Source: Blattamonas nauphoetae
Lineage: Eukaryota; Preaxostyla; Oxymonadida
DNA length: 64,000 bases
Direction of reading: 5' to 3'
Assembly (NCBI GenBank): GCA_033064195.1
Contig: JARBJD010000009.1
Location: 434,001 to 498,000, forward strand
In this document: positions 10,701 through 21,583 of the stretch, in pieces
Position numbering within the stretch: the stretch's first letter is position 1
Layout: each line of letters begins with the position of its first letter
Made by a program: the position numbers and the translations under genes
The notes under the pieces: model-generated
What the model saw: only the letters and a program-made list of their open reading frames with translations
What the model was told of the DNA's origin: nothing
Databases searched by the model: none

Positions 10701-13700
10701 ACAGTGGATCCTCATCAGATGGAAGACAAATCTTCATTGAGAGAGATTCGTTCAGTTCAGGAGATGTTGTGATGAAGACAGTTTCGATCTCTCAAACACT
10801 TCCTTCCTCGCACAAAGAGATAGTTCTTCGAGGAAGCGATTTCGATCGCGTGGTGACAGAATCATCGTTTTCAGGATCGTTTGGAGAGGTGAATGAGCTG
10901 ACTGCAGACAAAATGAAGGAAATGTGGGGAATCGATCCATCCCGCCCCGAAAAGACTGGTCCTCTTTCGTATTTTGCATTCGCACACGCAGGTGGGCCAG
11001 TTCATGTCTCAGGAGACTTCTGGGATCACACTGGATGTGGGAAAGAGACTCTCCCATGCCAATCGTTTGTGGTTGGACACGAAAGGTTGAAATCGTCGGA
11101 CGCTGAATCCAAACTTGTGATCGATTCAAATCTGACTCTCGCAGGAGAACTTGTGACAAAGGCGAGAACAATCAGGATTGAATCGAGTGGAGGTGAATCA
11201 CTGTCGCTCTCTTCTGCTGGCCAACTCAAAGTTTCGGAAGGGCAGCTGACACTGAGCTCGTTCGATCTTGAACTGCCTTCGACACTGATACTCTCGCCAT
11301 TCGTTGTGAATGGAGGAATCATGACAATCGAACCAACCCTGACGATCTCACACACAGGAACGGCTCAATCTCCCACACCCCTTGCCTCTCCTCTCTTTGC
11401 AGTCTCGTCTGGTTCCCTCACTGTCACTGGCACTGCATCTTCTCCTCACATTTTCGAGTTCTTCTCCTCGACTTCACGTGCGACGATTCTTGAAGTGGAT
11501 GGGACCGACAGTCCCACTGCCTCGCTCGCCTTCTGCTCCTTCCACCATTGTTCATCAGCAAATGGTCCTTCTGGAGTGATGTCTTTGATTGGGAGTGCTG
11601 GAACCATCTCGCTGAAGAACTGCCATTTCGAAGGGAATGCTGGCTCGACATCCAAAGATGTCCATGCGTCGATTCTTTGGAAGGATGTTCTGAACCGAGG
11701 CACGTTTGCTGGAAGTTTCTCCGACAGTGATCTGAACCATTTGGTGATTGGCTCAGAAGCCATGAACGATCTTCTTCCTTTTTCGATTTTGAGTGTGAAT
11801 GCTGTTTCGTTTGATGACTCGCAATGTCAATTCTCGTCGTCTGCCTGCTCGTCTGCTGTGAAGAGTCTGTCGCTGTGCATCCAAAATGAGACGAATGGGA
11901 AGTCTGCTCTTCGTCTGATTGAGCTGGAAACAAACTCGAACGAACCGAACACTCTGGAAGTGCTGGCAAAGCGAATCGAGCTGTTTGGATCTGAACAGAC
12001 TCACACTTTGGGATGCGCTCAGCCTCTCTCCCTTCTGATCGTCTCGACAGGATCAGCGTTCCTCCACACTCTCACTCTCGTCGCGACATCGCCTTCCATG
12101 CCGTCTTCACTTCTCTCTCTGACAGCTGCTGGCTCTCTTTCGCTGGAGTCAGTTGTGTTGGATGGAGGTTCTGTTGACTTTGCCTCGTCTCTGATCTTGA
12201 CCACAGCTGGACTGCTCTCGTTGAAAGGAGTTGCCTTCTCTGGTGTGAATCTGTCGTCACATTCGTTGATGGAAGCGTCAGGATGGGTCGAGGTGGATGA
12301 ATGTGCGTTCTCCGAAATCTCTCGCAGCGAGAGGTCAGGAAGTGTTCTGACAGCAACGATTGACACCTCAAACTGGGTCAAAATCACAAACACAGACTTC
12401 GAGAATTGCGAAGGGGATGAAGAACCGATCTGGGTTCTTCTGTCAGGCGAAAACGAAGCCACATTCAGCACATCAAGCTGGGCAGGATCGTTCAACCTGT
12501 CGTCTCCGCACAGTGGAGTTCTTGTTCGAAGAGCGGGCGGACCGACCAGTTCCGAGTTCAGCCCTCATTCACTTCTGTACGAACTGTATCCTCGAAAGGG
12601 GTCGTCGATTGTTGTGACCTCATCGCCGGGATTTCTGGATCATCCTCTCTGTGGGAGTGTTGAAATGGCCTGTCTTTCGGTGAAGAGAGGAATTGAACTG
12701 ACAAACGAACGGATTGTGGAAGTGCATGGCGATGGAGACGTCTCTGACGTTCTTCAGATGGATGGAGATGTGGTGACGATTTCGGGATTCAAGAAACATG
12801 GGCGACTTCGTTTTGTTGGGCAGGGTCGGATTGTGAACAACGAGTTCGTGGAACCGGATTATCTGACCATTCGGGACGTCTCCCTCGACTTCTCGTCGAG
12901 CTCGCTTTCGGATTGTGCAGCGTGTCTGATCGAAGCAGGATCGATGGTTATCCAAGACGCCACAGTCCATTCATCAGCAGCCGTTGGATTCGTTTTGATC
13001 GAAATGAAAGGAGAGACTCTGAAAATGGAGCGAATCTCTCTGTCAGCAATCTCTTTCGAATCAACTCCATTCCGATTTGATCATTGTCTCTCAGTCCGCC
13101 TGAAAGATTTGAATGTCTCGTCATGCTCGACCACGTCAATCCTGTCTGCTGCTCATGTTGATTCTCTCTCGTTGGATTCGTGCACGTTCAGTGGACCTCC
13201 TCCACTCACTCGGAACGGTGTGCCAGATGAGATGTGTTTGTGGACGACCGGGTTTGTCCAAGTCGAGAGTACCAACCTGTCTCTGCGCTCGACAGCGTTC
13301 ACGTCTCTCTCGCAAGGCGCACTCTTCGTGAACTCGAGCAGAGTTGCGATTGAGGGAGGGATATTCCACGACAACTCTCCACTCTCAACGAAGTTCCCTT
13401 CACTGCGACACAATCTGAGATGTGTTGGAGAGAGCGAAGTGACGATTGGATCGCTTCAAGGAGGAGATGGGAGCTCGACTGAATGGCTGTGGATGGACCG
13501 ACGCGACAACTGCTCGTTGAAATCAAACAATTCGGAAATTGTGTCGCCGTTCTTCGTTCCCACACTCAACTCGTCGTCGTCGAAAGTGACTCTGACGAAG
13601 ACAAAGCTGTCGCTGGCTCTTGTTGGGACACTTCTGATTCCATGCAATCTTCACCTGCGGATGTTCGAAGGAGCTGGAACGAGCGATGAAAAATTGAGCG

Positions 13701-15322
13701 AAAACAAGACTCTCACAATCTCGGAAACTCAAATAAATGAGACGCATCTGAGTGTTGCCTTTGATCTCGCAGATGTGAAGCTGAATCCTGAATATGAATG
13801 GCGAAGCTGCATCTTGTTCGGAGACAAAGACAGCGAAACGGAATGGATTCGAGTGAAGATGAGTAGGCCGGATGAGAGAAAGGCACTTGCAGCTCAAGCG
13901 ATGAAATGGGTGATTCCTGTGATCGTGGGCAGTGCTGTGCTTCTGAGTCTGCTCTTTGTTGTGATTATTGTGCTGATTCGGAGAGGAAAACGAGATAAAG
14001 TGAAGAAAGAAGGACTTCTCGCCCAACAAGAACTGAATGTTGACGATGACTCGATTCTGAAGGTGGAATCTTTTGGGATGGAAACCGAACAGTGCAATGC
14101 TATTTTTGAAAGAGATGTGATGAACGTGACGAAATCGGAGGTGACAGGTCAAACAAAGAAAGTTGAAGAGACGGAAGGAGGAGGAAACGATGAATATGAA
14201 ATTGTGGAGGCAGTGAACGTGAATGACATTTCTGTGCGAACTCGCGTGAACAAGCAAGACACACTCTTCAATCGGCTCCACAAACCACAAGGACAGTTTG
14301 TGATGAACAAACTGGTTCTAGAACAACGGCTTGTCTCGGCTCTGCGGAAGATTCAAGTTGCCTGGCCATGTGCCGAACTGCTTCTGAAGATGTCGCCTCA
14401 CTGGATCCTGTTCGACTCGAATGGGACGATGTATCTGCAAGAAACAGAACAAGCGCTGAATTGCGGGACTTTTTTCGAGAGTGCCCAGGCCGGGAGGGAA
14501 GCAACGACCGGCCACGAAGGGCAGAGATGGGAAGCGCCGGAAGTTGCTCAGAAGAAGGGAGAAGTTGATGGAGGCCGAGCAGCCGTGTTCAGTCTGGGGC
14601 TGATCATTTGGGAGATTGAGACAGAGGAAGTTCCGTTCAAAGAGATGGATGCTCAGAATGCCCAACGACAATTGGGAAGTGGAGGAGAACTGTCGATGGA
14701 CGAAGTGGAGAGCGAGAATCTGGGAGTGATGATCCAGAAATGTCTGAGCGAGAACCCGAAAGAAAGACCGACGTTGTCTGAGCTGTCCGAGTTTCTCGAG
14801 AAGGGATGTGTCTTCGAGCAGGATGCCGATCCGAAACTGACTCGAACTCAGAACATCAATGCTGCGGTTGTGGAATGAAACTCGGATGTTCACAACTCTC
14901 ATCAGCACAAATCCGACTCCGATTGTCATTTGTTTCATCCGATTCACCGATCTCCCTTTCTGTTTTATCTCTGTCTTTCAAACTTTTTCAGAACAATATC
15001 ATTTGAGGCATCATTTTCATCAGTTTTCTCGACTCTCTTGTGCCTCCATCTTTTGTTGGCAATTGGCCATTCAGTTCCATCAGACACCAACCCTTGCCTG
15101 TTTCGACAGGGTGCCCGTTCGATCTTTTCATGACATTGACTCTTGAACCTTCCTTTCTCCTTCTTTTTGACTCGTCTTAGTTTTTATCTTCGTTTTTATG
15201 TCATTTTGATCCACTCCTGTCACATCAATTTTGGAGATGAATCTCGAATCATTCCTTGTCATTTTCCCCACTTCTGGTCTCGAACAAAACATCACCAAAC
15301 CAATCGAGAAAACCATGCTTTC
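3440..15322 (+). repeat. left arm of an 11.9 kb inverted duplication
   Basis: The segment reads as the reverse complement of about 44981-56870. Paired positions add to 60305 from about 5490 to 14878 and to 60306-60308 upstream, so only a few single-base indels separate the arms. The arm holds the upstream flank, one complete receptor gene with a frameshift, and about 440 bases downstream. The inner end is sharp at about 15322; the outer end fades near 3440. Long blocks (about 5490-7010 and 11420-12260) appear identical to the other arm, whereas 7560-8145 is clearly diverged. The arms lack transposase, terminal repeats or target-site duplications that would mark a transposon. Confidence 0.93.
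4782..14878 (+). CDS. giant transmembrane beta-helix receptor with pseudokinase tail, copy A (one frameshift)
   Basis: This is the near-duplicate of the intact gene at 45427-55524. The predicted start is the ATG at 4782, followed by a signal peptide (core SIWLIVSAILF). One A is missing near 5485-5486 relative to the other copy. The first frame therefore ends at 5573, while the rest reads open from 5468 to the TGA at 14878. The ectodomain (about 3,000 residues) is rich in Ser/Thr, has many N-x-S/T sites and Pmp-like repeats (FRNN...GGAIF), and carries seven cysteine-pair modules. The membrane span is encoded from 13901 (WVIPVIVGSAVLL...), followed by basic RRGKR and a kinase-like tail with WEAPEV and FSLGLIIWEI but no HRD or DFG. 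A surface receptor or adhesin role is inferred. The shift may be a true inactivation or a consensus-sequence error; translation from ATG 5570 would lack the signal peptide. Confidence 0.85.
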
Positions 15323-15434
15323 TTCAAACAATGCAAAACGAGAGAGAAAACAAAAAGTGTTGGTGAATGATACAAAAATGAATGATACGGTGTCATTGAA
15401 CCTAGACAAATGAAGATAGTTCACCATCCACATT
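14879..15434. other. intergenic region, 3' flanks of converging genes
   Basis: Between the receptor stop (14878) and the stop of the minus-strand charged-protein gene (15435) there is no supported gene. Up to about 15322 it is the inner end of the left duplication arm and matches 44981-45426 inverted with scattered substitutions. The short frames seen here differ between arms and have no domain character. No RNA gene or terminator-like hairpin was recognised. Confidence 0.5.
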
Positions 15435-18400
15435 CTAAGATTCTGTTTCATACTCCGATTGTTCTCTTCGTCCTTTTTTCCCTTTTTTCGAACGCTTCTT
15501 CGGGTTTGGTTCCCCAGTCTCTTCTGGTGGATATTGTTCTTCTCCCTGACCATTATTCACTTCATCTTGAGCCTGTGAAGTGGCAGCTCTCTTCTTTCGT
15601 TTCTTCTTTCCAGATTCTTCTTCCATTTCCACAACAGGGACGATTTCTGGTTTTGGAGGAGTAATTTGACGCGGTTTTGTATCTGTTTTGTCAAGTTTGT
15701 TGGTTTCCAAGATGTGAAGAAATAATCGTTCCTCGATCGAGCGGGGAAGAGCGTGGAGAGGAATCCAGTACGATTCTGTGAGTGGTAATCAGGAATGAAA
15801 AGCATGGAAGATGAAAAAAGAGAACAAATACAGGAAGGTACAATAGATGATCAAGGAAATTGACATTTAGCAAACCTTTGACTCGATTTTCCTCAAGTTT
15901 TGACAGTCCAAATCTTTTCTTGTCATATGCTCTTTGTTTGACTTCCTCTTCCTGTTTAATCCGTTCCTCCTCCTTTTGCTTCGCAATTTCCTCTTGCTTT
16001 CGTTCTAACTCTTCTTCACGCTCCCGATTTTTGATTGTACTGTCGAGATCATTTTCTCGTTCTTCTTGGCTCTCTTCTCCGTCTATTTGTTCTGAGTCAT
16101 CCGATTTTGAGTAGAAATCCGATTTGTTTTCATCATTTTCTTCCGATTTGTCTTCCGCATCTTCCGAAATTCCTTCGTCATGATTGTTTGTAGAACGCTT
16201 TTGTTTGCTCTCTGTTTCTCGACAAGTACGCCCCTCATCATCTTGTTTGTCCCCTTTTGTTCGCCTATGTGATGATTTCATGTGATGTCTTGTTTGTTTT
16301 TGAGTTTTTTTGGATTTTTTTGTATTTTCATGTGAAACATCGTCATTTGACTTTGAGTCTTCTGAATTTTCTTCATTGTCTTCGTTGTTGTCTTCATGTG
16401 ACATTTTATTCTCCTCTTCATCCTCTTTCTTGTTTGTGTCTTCTTTCTTTATGTCTTCCTCGTTTTGTGCCACAACTCTCTTCTTCACGAATGGGCTATC
16501 CTTTCCCTCTGCAAAGTCAAATGTGACTGCGATTCCAACGAAGGCTGCAATTTGAGGCTCTGACGTCTTGTTCGGTTCTTCTGTCCCATCTTCGAGAGGG
16601 TCGTTGTTTGCCGATGGTAAAGGTTGTGCATCATCTTGCTGTTGCGGTAAAGCTTCATCTGTCCGGTCAGTTGCCACAGCTTCCAGATTTTGGCTTTCTT
16701 TTTTCTTTTCTTCCTGTTTTTCGTTGGCTGCTTTGTTTCTTTTCGAGAGGAGCTCTTTCAGCTCATTTTGAACAGGATCAGAAACCTTCTCGCGATTTTC
16801 TTCCGTAGAATTTACCGGTGGGCTCTTCTCTTGTGTCGGAGGCTCTTGTTTCTGCGGTGTTCCTTCATCACTCGAGTCATCAGAGTTATCTTGGACAGAG
16901 TTAAAGCTGTCGTCAGCCTTATCCCAACTACCATCATCATCTCCATCTTTGTCGTCGATTTTGGACTTGATGCTTTGTTTTTCATCCTTTTTGGTGGTTT
17001 TCTGTGATTTGTTGATCTCAGCCGGTGTCGGAGATGATTCTTGATGAACAACACTCTCTTCTAATTTTGTACTTTCATCAGTAGGCACTTCCTCATTGGC
17101 ATCTTTTGCTTGAGTATTCGTTTGTGCCGCAGATTCTGGCGATGTGTTTCGATCATCGACTTTTGTGGTTTTAGTGTCGTTTTCATCATCGAACTCTTTG
17201 TCTTTAGAATCAGAACCCTTGGGAGAATCTGTGCTCTCCAGGACTATGTCTGATTTCCGTTCAACACCTGAATCTGAATCTGATTTGTGCGTCGATTTAC
17301 TATTATGAGTGCTTTGACTTGAGCGACTTGAATTGGATGACTTGGACGATGGTGAGATGCTGCGAGAATGATGAAATGATTTTGGTGAGTGTGGTGTCGA
17401 TGATTCGTGATTTTCGGTGAGAATAACTTCTTGGGGAGAATTGGACTCTTCGCTGTGCTCGTGAAGATGATACACAGGGACAGACAAAGATCTCCTTAAA
17501 AATGGACGGATGTTCCATTTTAAGAGGAATTGGGTGAGATTATCGTGTGGCTTAGAGAGACGCTTTCTCTCCACAGATGATGACTTTCGTGTGAGATTTT
17601 TTGATTTAGTATGTTCAAGATCTTCTTGGACAACTGCATGAGAGATACTGAGAGGAATATGCGGAAGAGCATTGTATTTTCGATAGCCCAACCAAATGGC
17701 GAACTCGTTCTCGTACTCGACTCGGTGGAAATTATTGTCAGATCGAGTCCATTTCAAATATTCACGATAGAGATGCTCTCTTCGGAGTCGCTGAGTTTTC
17801 CGCTGTTTCTCCTCAAATTCTGCTTTTCGTTTGAGTTCTCTTTGCTCCCTCATTGTTTTGATGGCTTGTGCCGAACGTTGGAGGGCAAGATTTGATTCTT
17901 TCTTTTTGGAAATTGCGGTTTTCTGTTCTTCAGTTTCTGGAGAGGATTGTTCGTGAGGCAGAGGGTTCTCAACTGTTCGCTCTTCTGATTGGAGCTGGTT
18001 CTCTTGTTCATCTTCTTTAACAAATGGAGTTTGTGATGTGGTGGCAGTTGGTGTTGGTGGTTCCTGTGACTGACAGCCTTGACGTGGATGCTTAGGTTTT
18101 CTAGAGGAGAGTGATAGAATGGCAGGTGTGAGAAATTCAAACGGTGAGGGAATAGGAGCTACAATGGGGGAGTCCTGTGGTTCATGAAGTCGGGGAGATG
18201 GTTTTCGTCCACTGGTAGGTCTCATAGAAAGCTGCTTCGGAGAGCGTGCAGCGTTTTGCTGAGTTCTTGGCTTGACCGTGCCTGAATCCGAGAAATGAGA
18301 TAAACACAAATTAGAACAAAGATGAGGTATAAAAAGAGAAATGGCAACTCATTAGCGCGGTGTCGTTTGGTCACTCGATTTGGATTTATGACAAATGATA

Positions 18401-18494
18401 TGTTGGTTTGATCGAACCTCAAGTGTAAATATGACCGTTGAATGAGACAGACAAAAGAATATGAGGTGTTCTCCTTACAAAATATCATATTCAT
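15435..18494 (-). CDS. highly charged low-complexity protein, function unknown
   Basis: I do not recognise the family. A three-exon model fits: exon 1 18494-18479 (ATG, donor GTAAGG), exon 2 18281-15876 (donor GTTTGC), exon 3 15775-15435 (acceptor CACAG, stop TAG), giving 920 residues. The second intron (100 bases) is well supported because reading through it gives a hydrophobic, uncharacteristic tail, while splicing gives continuous charged sequence. The first exon is tentative; without it the first in-frame ATG is at 18228. The N-terminal 130 residues are Pro/Ser-rich. Residues about 140-260 are basic and helical with aromatic residues (EYLKWTRSD, FAIWLGYRKY). A long Ser/Asp/Glu/Lys-rich disordered region with probable coiled coil follows, and the C-terminus is basic with KKRKKR- and KKRSKKGKKGRR-type clusters resembling nuclear localisation signals. 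A scaffold or nuclear role is possible but not shown. Confidence 0.7.
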
Positions 18495-18530
18495 TGAATG
18501 ATGACAAATGAACATACATGAAATGAAGAA

Positions 18531-19849
18531 TTAGTCATCAGGTGGCGGGAATGGGGGTGGGAGAGAGTATGTGGGATCATTTGGCATGTATGTTGGCTGA
18601 TAATCAAAAGGTTGAGTTGGATCATTGGCTATCAATGATTGTGATGGTGGAGGAGGAGCAAAAGCAAATTGTGGAGGCATCTGTTGGCCGGCCATTGTTG
18701 CTTGCATCGGATTGTACACAGACTGCATCATGCCTGGCTGTCCCATCTGGAAATGTGCCGGCAGCTGAGCAACACTCTGCATTCCTGGATACTGCTGGAA
18801 CTGTGGAGCGACTGGTGGTTGTGACTGGATATACTGTTGTTGCGGATATCCGATATCCACGCCGCCCATTTGCCCGTATTGATTAGGGTACTGTTGCTGA
18901 AGAGGTGGGTTGGCTTGGTATGGCGATGGATTCTGTTGGTACGGTGACGGTTGTCCGACTGGGGATCCTTGTATGTGTTGTGGGGGATACCCTTGCGGAG
19001 AGTCTTGAGGTACTGTTGGGTCAGTTAGAAGCCTTGAGATGTCAGAATTCTGCTGTGGGGATGGATCGACAGTTCCCCATTGATTTCCCAGAGATTCCGT
19101 TGTCTCAAATGGAATTCCAAATTGTTTACAGATTCCAGACAACTCTTTTGTCACTAAATCCTCTGGTGGGATTGAGTTATCCCATTTTGTGATGAATCGT
19201 GGTGTGATTCCTCCCAATCCCTGTTCCCACTCTGTGATCTTTTCAGGCCCGTATTTAGATTTGAGGTGTTTCTTTAGGGCTTCGAGATATTCAATATCGG
19301 CAAAGCGTTGAGCATAAACAAGACTACATCGAGAAATAAGAAGGATCGGTTCGTGAATGATGACGAGATGAATGGAGACAGAGAATGATAGAAAAATGAT
19401 AATGTTACTGTCACAAAAGACAAATGAAAAGATAGACAAACCCTCCGACTGATTCTGCCATGTTCTCAGGGCAGACTTGTTCAGAATCTAAATAATTGAG
19501 TCGAGTTTTCATTTGTTCCGCATAAATTTCGATAATCTGATATCCCTCATACTGATGCCTCTCATTGATTAATCCTTCAACCTATAACAAAGAAATCACA
19601 TGAGAAAAAAGAGTGGGCGTTAACTTTTGCTCTGGCGATCTCGTTTTTTCCCTGTTTCATAAGATTGGCGACTTCTGTCTTGGTGGCATCTATTTTTCTT
19701 TGCATCTAGACGAAAATACTCAGAGAATTAATCAGGAAAGAAACAGTTGGCAAGAGTTTTTTTATCCTAACAAGACAATATTGAACGCAAGTTGCGACTT
19801 CAGCTGACGATATCAAATAAATGAAGACTAAGTCAAACTTTTTTTCCAT
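18531..19849 (-). CDS. IST1: IST1-like ESCRT-III regulator
   Basis: Spliced frames give an IST1 domain: exon 1 19849-19745, exon 2 19705-19625, exon 3 19581-19442, exon 4 19323-18531, total about 372 residues. Recognisable elements follow the order of IST1 proteins: VRIKKLL helix, KNEIARAKVEGLINE (matching the family's DERARIRVE segment), an AESVGGLVYAQRFAD stretch across an intron, LKSKYGPE, and a final helix with PPEDLV and FGIPFE. The C-terminal 180 residues are Pro/Gln/Tyr-rich and disordered, as in other IST1 proteins, which use this tail to bind MIT domains; I did not identify a clear MIM. IST1 acts with Vps4 and CHMP1 in membrane remodelling at endosomes and the division midbody. Introns are 39, 43 and 118 bases with donors GTTTCT, GTTAAC and GTTTGT. 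Exon 1 is the least certain part. Confidence 0.85.
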
Positions 19850-20074
19850 TTTCCTTTGTATGGTGGCTTGGGTTTACCTGACATTTGGTTTTCTGTAACC
19901 CACACTTATTCTTTTAATGTGCCAAATGTGGTTTCCGAGCATGACACAGAATTCAAGAAGATTTCGGAACTCATGCACGATTTTTCAGTTCAATTTATAC
20001 CTTTGTGACAGCGTTTTGAGGTAGATCAGCTGTTTTGGGAATCAATTTTTGTTTAAGGGTCCTGGATTCATCAA

Positions 20075-21405
20075 ATGTTCTCAGCACCTTTACCAGAGGC
20101 TGATCCTCAACTAATCGCAAATGAATCCGTGACAGACGTTCGTCAGCAAAATGAAACCGGACAACAAGTCAAACTTCGACTCCGTGACTTAGTTGCTCAG
20201 TATTACTACGTTCCTGTGCTCTCGACCATTTTTTTATCGATAATCGTCATATTTCAACACTGGAGTTCATCAAATTTACATCATTCTAAATTTATAAATC
20301 CGCAAGAAGACGCAGATCCTTTTCACACTCTGTTAGCTCCTGTTCTTCAAGCAACACCAGAATCTACACCAGAAGTAATCTCATCACCTCATTGGCTCAT
20401 CTTACCTTCATTTCTCTCTCAATTTCACTCTTCAATGACAGCTCCATCAATGCCACCAAATCGAACCAGTCCTGTGTCAAAAATCCCTTCGTCTCTTATC
20501 ACACACGAAACCCTTCAGTATATTCTCTCGGGGTGTCTTCATGTCCTGAAACTCTGCCATCTCCACCAAATCCCCCTCCCCAACAAGCTTTCCCTTCAAA
20601 CATCATTGACATCTCTCACACAAAGCGAAGATCGAAGTGCATCATTCAACGCAATTGCATGTCTTTCAGTTCTAAACGTCTTGAACTCCACGGAACACAC
20701 CATACCCATTCCAAGCGAGCTGGAATCCCGAAAACTCGATGTTGCACTCTTTTTTGCTGCGCAGATTGCGCAACACGCAGCCACCATATCCGAACTTCGA
20801 GATTCCTCTGTCCTTCCCAGGATCCCATCACTGGACAACGATCAAACTCAGCTTCCACTGAACAAGAAAGCATGGTCGGATATAAATCGGAATTCATTTC
20901 TGAAGTGTGACGATGAAGGCGTGTTGGTCCAGAATTTCACGTATGAGACACATGGAAGGGGCCGGTTCACCCACTACTCACGCGAAATCTCGAGTGGAGT
21001 GTGGAGATTGACAATCACAAGCCAAAAGTTCACAGGACTCGGTTTGTTCTCCTGTTCTCTCTCATCTTCATTTCATCTTCAGCGATTGGTGTCATCAATT
21101 CTGAAAAAACCGATCAGTTGACTCGAGGAAGGATCGTCACGAAGAAAGGAGCTGTGATGTTTCAGCCAGCTGGACAGATACACTATGAAGATGGACATAA
21201 AATCAGATCGCGCACGCGAATAGCATATTCGGGAAAATCCGTGACGTGTGAACTGAACATGGAGAAACGTGTCCTCAAACTGTTTGTTGATGGAATAATT
21301 CAGCCAACTGTTCTCTACAATATTCCATCAACTGTGCGGTTTGTTGTGATGCTGGACGGATCGAAGAAGGACTTCACTGTGCAAAGTGTGAAGAGACGTT
21401 CATAA
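20075..21405 (+). CDS. membrane-anchored SPRY-like protein A
   Basis: Two exons (20075-21041 and 21083-21405) around a 41-base intron with donor GTTTGT and acceptor TTCAG give 429 residues. A single hydrophobic span at about residues 48-63 (VPVLSTIFLSIIVIF) follows a hydrophilic N-terminus, suggesting a type II membrane protein. A helical middle region precedes a C-terminal lectin-like fold of the SPRY/B30.2 type: GVWRLTITS, then after the splice IGVIN, CELNMEKRVLKLFVDG and VRFVVMLDG. The same pattern recurs in the protein at 57164-58190. SPRY domains usually bind protein or peptide ligands; no ligand is inferable. The gene is divergent from the IST1 gene with a 225-base shared upstream region and converges on the dynein gene. 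Reading through the intron gives a premature stop at 21121, which supports splicing. Confidence 0.8.
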
Positions 21406-21583
21406 TAAGATGGAGATTTATTTAACTGGATGTGTTTTCCCATTCTCTCGAGCAAATCGTGCATTAGACTGATATTTTTTTTCCGAACAAGAGGAAAAAT
21501 CAAGATGTACCACTTTTTTAAACATGATTCAATTCGAAAAAGGACAGATGAAGTGTTTGCCGAGGAAATAAGGAGAAAAAAAA

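Noticed and set aside
13523-14290. Long antisense frames inside the receptor genes (also 11424-11969, 8608-9348, 51-52 kb)
   Set aside because: They lie opposite a clear coding frame, show no domain, and appear in both arms only because the DNA is duplicated. They reflect low stop density opposite Ser-rich coding sequence.
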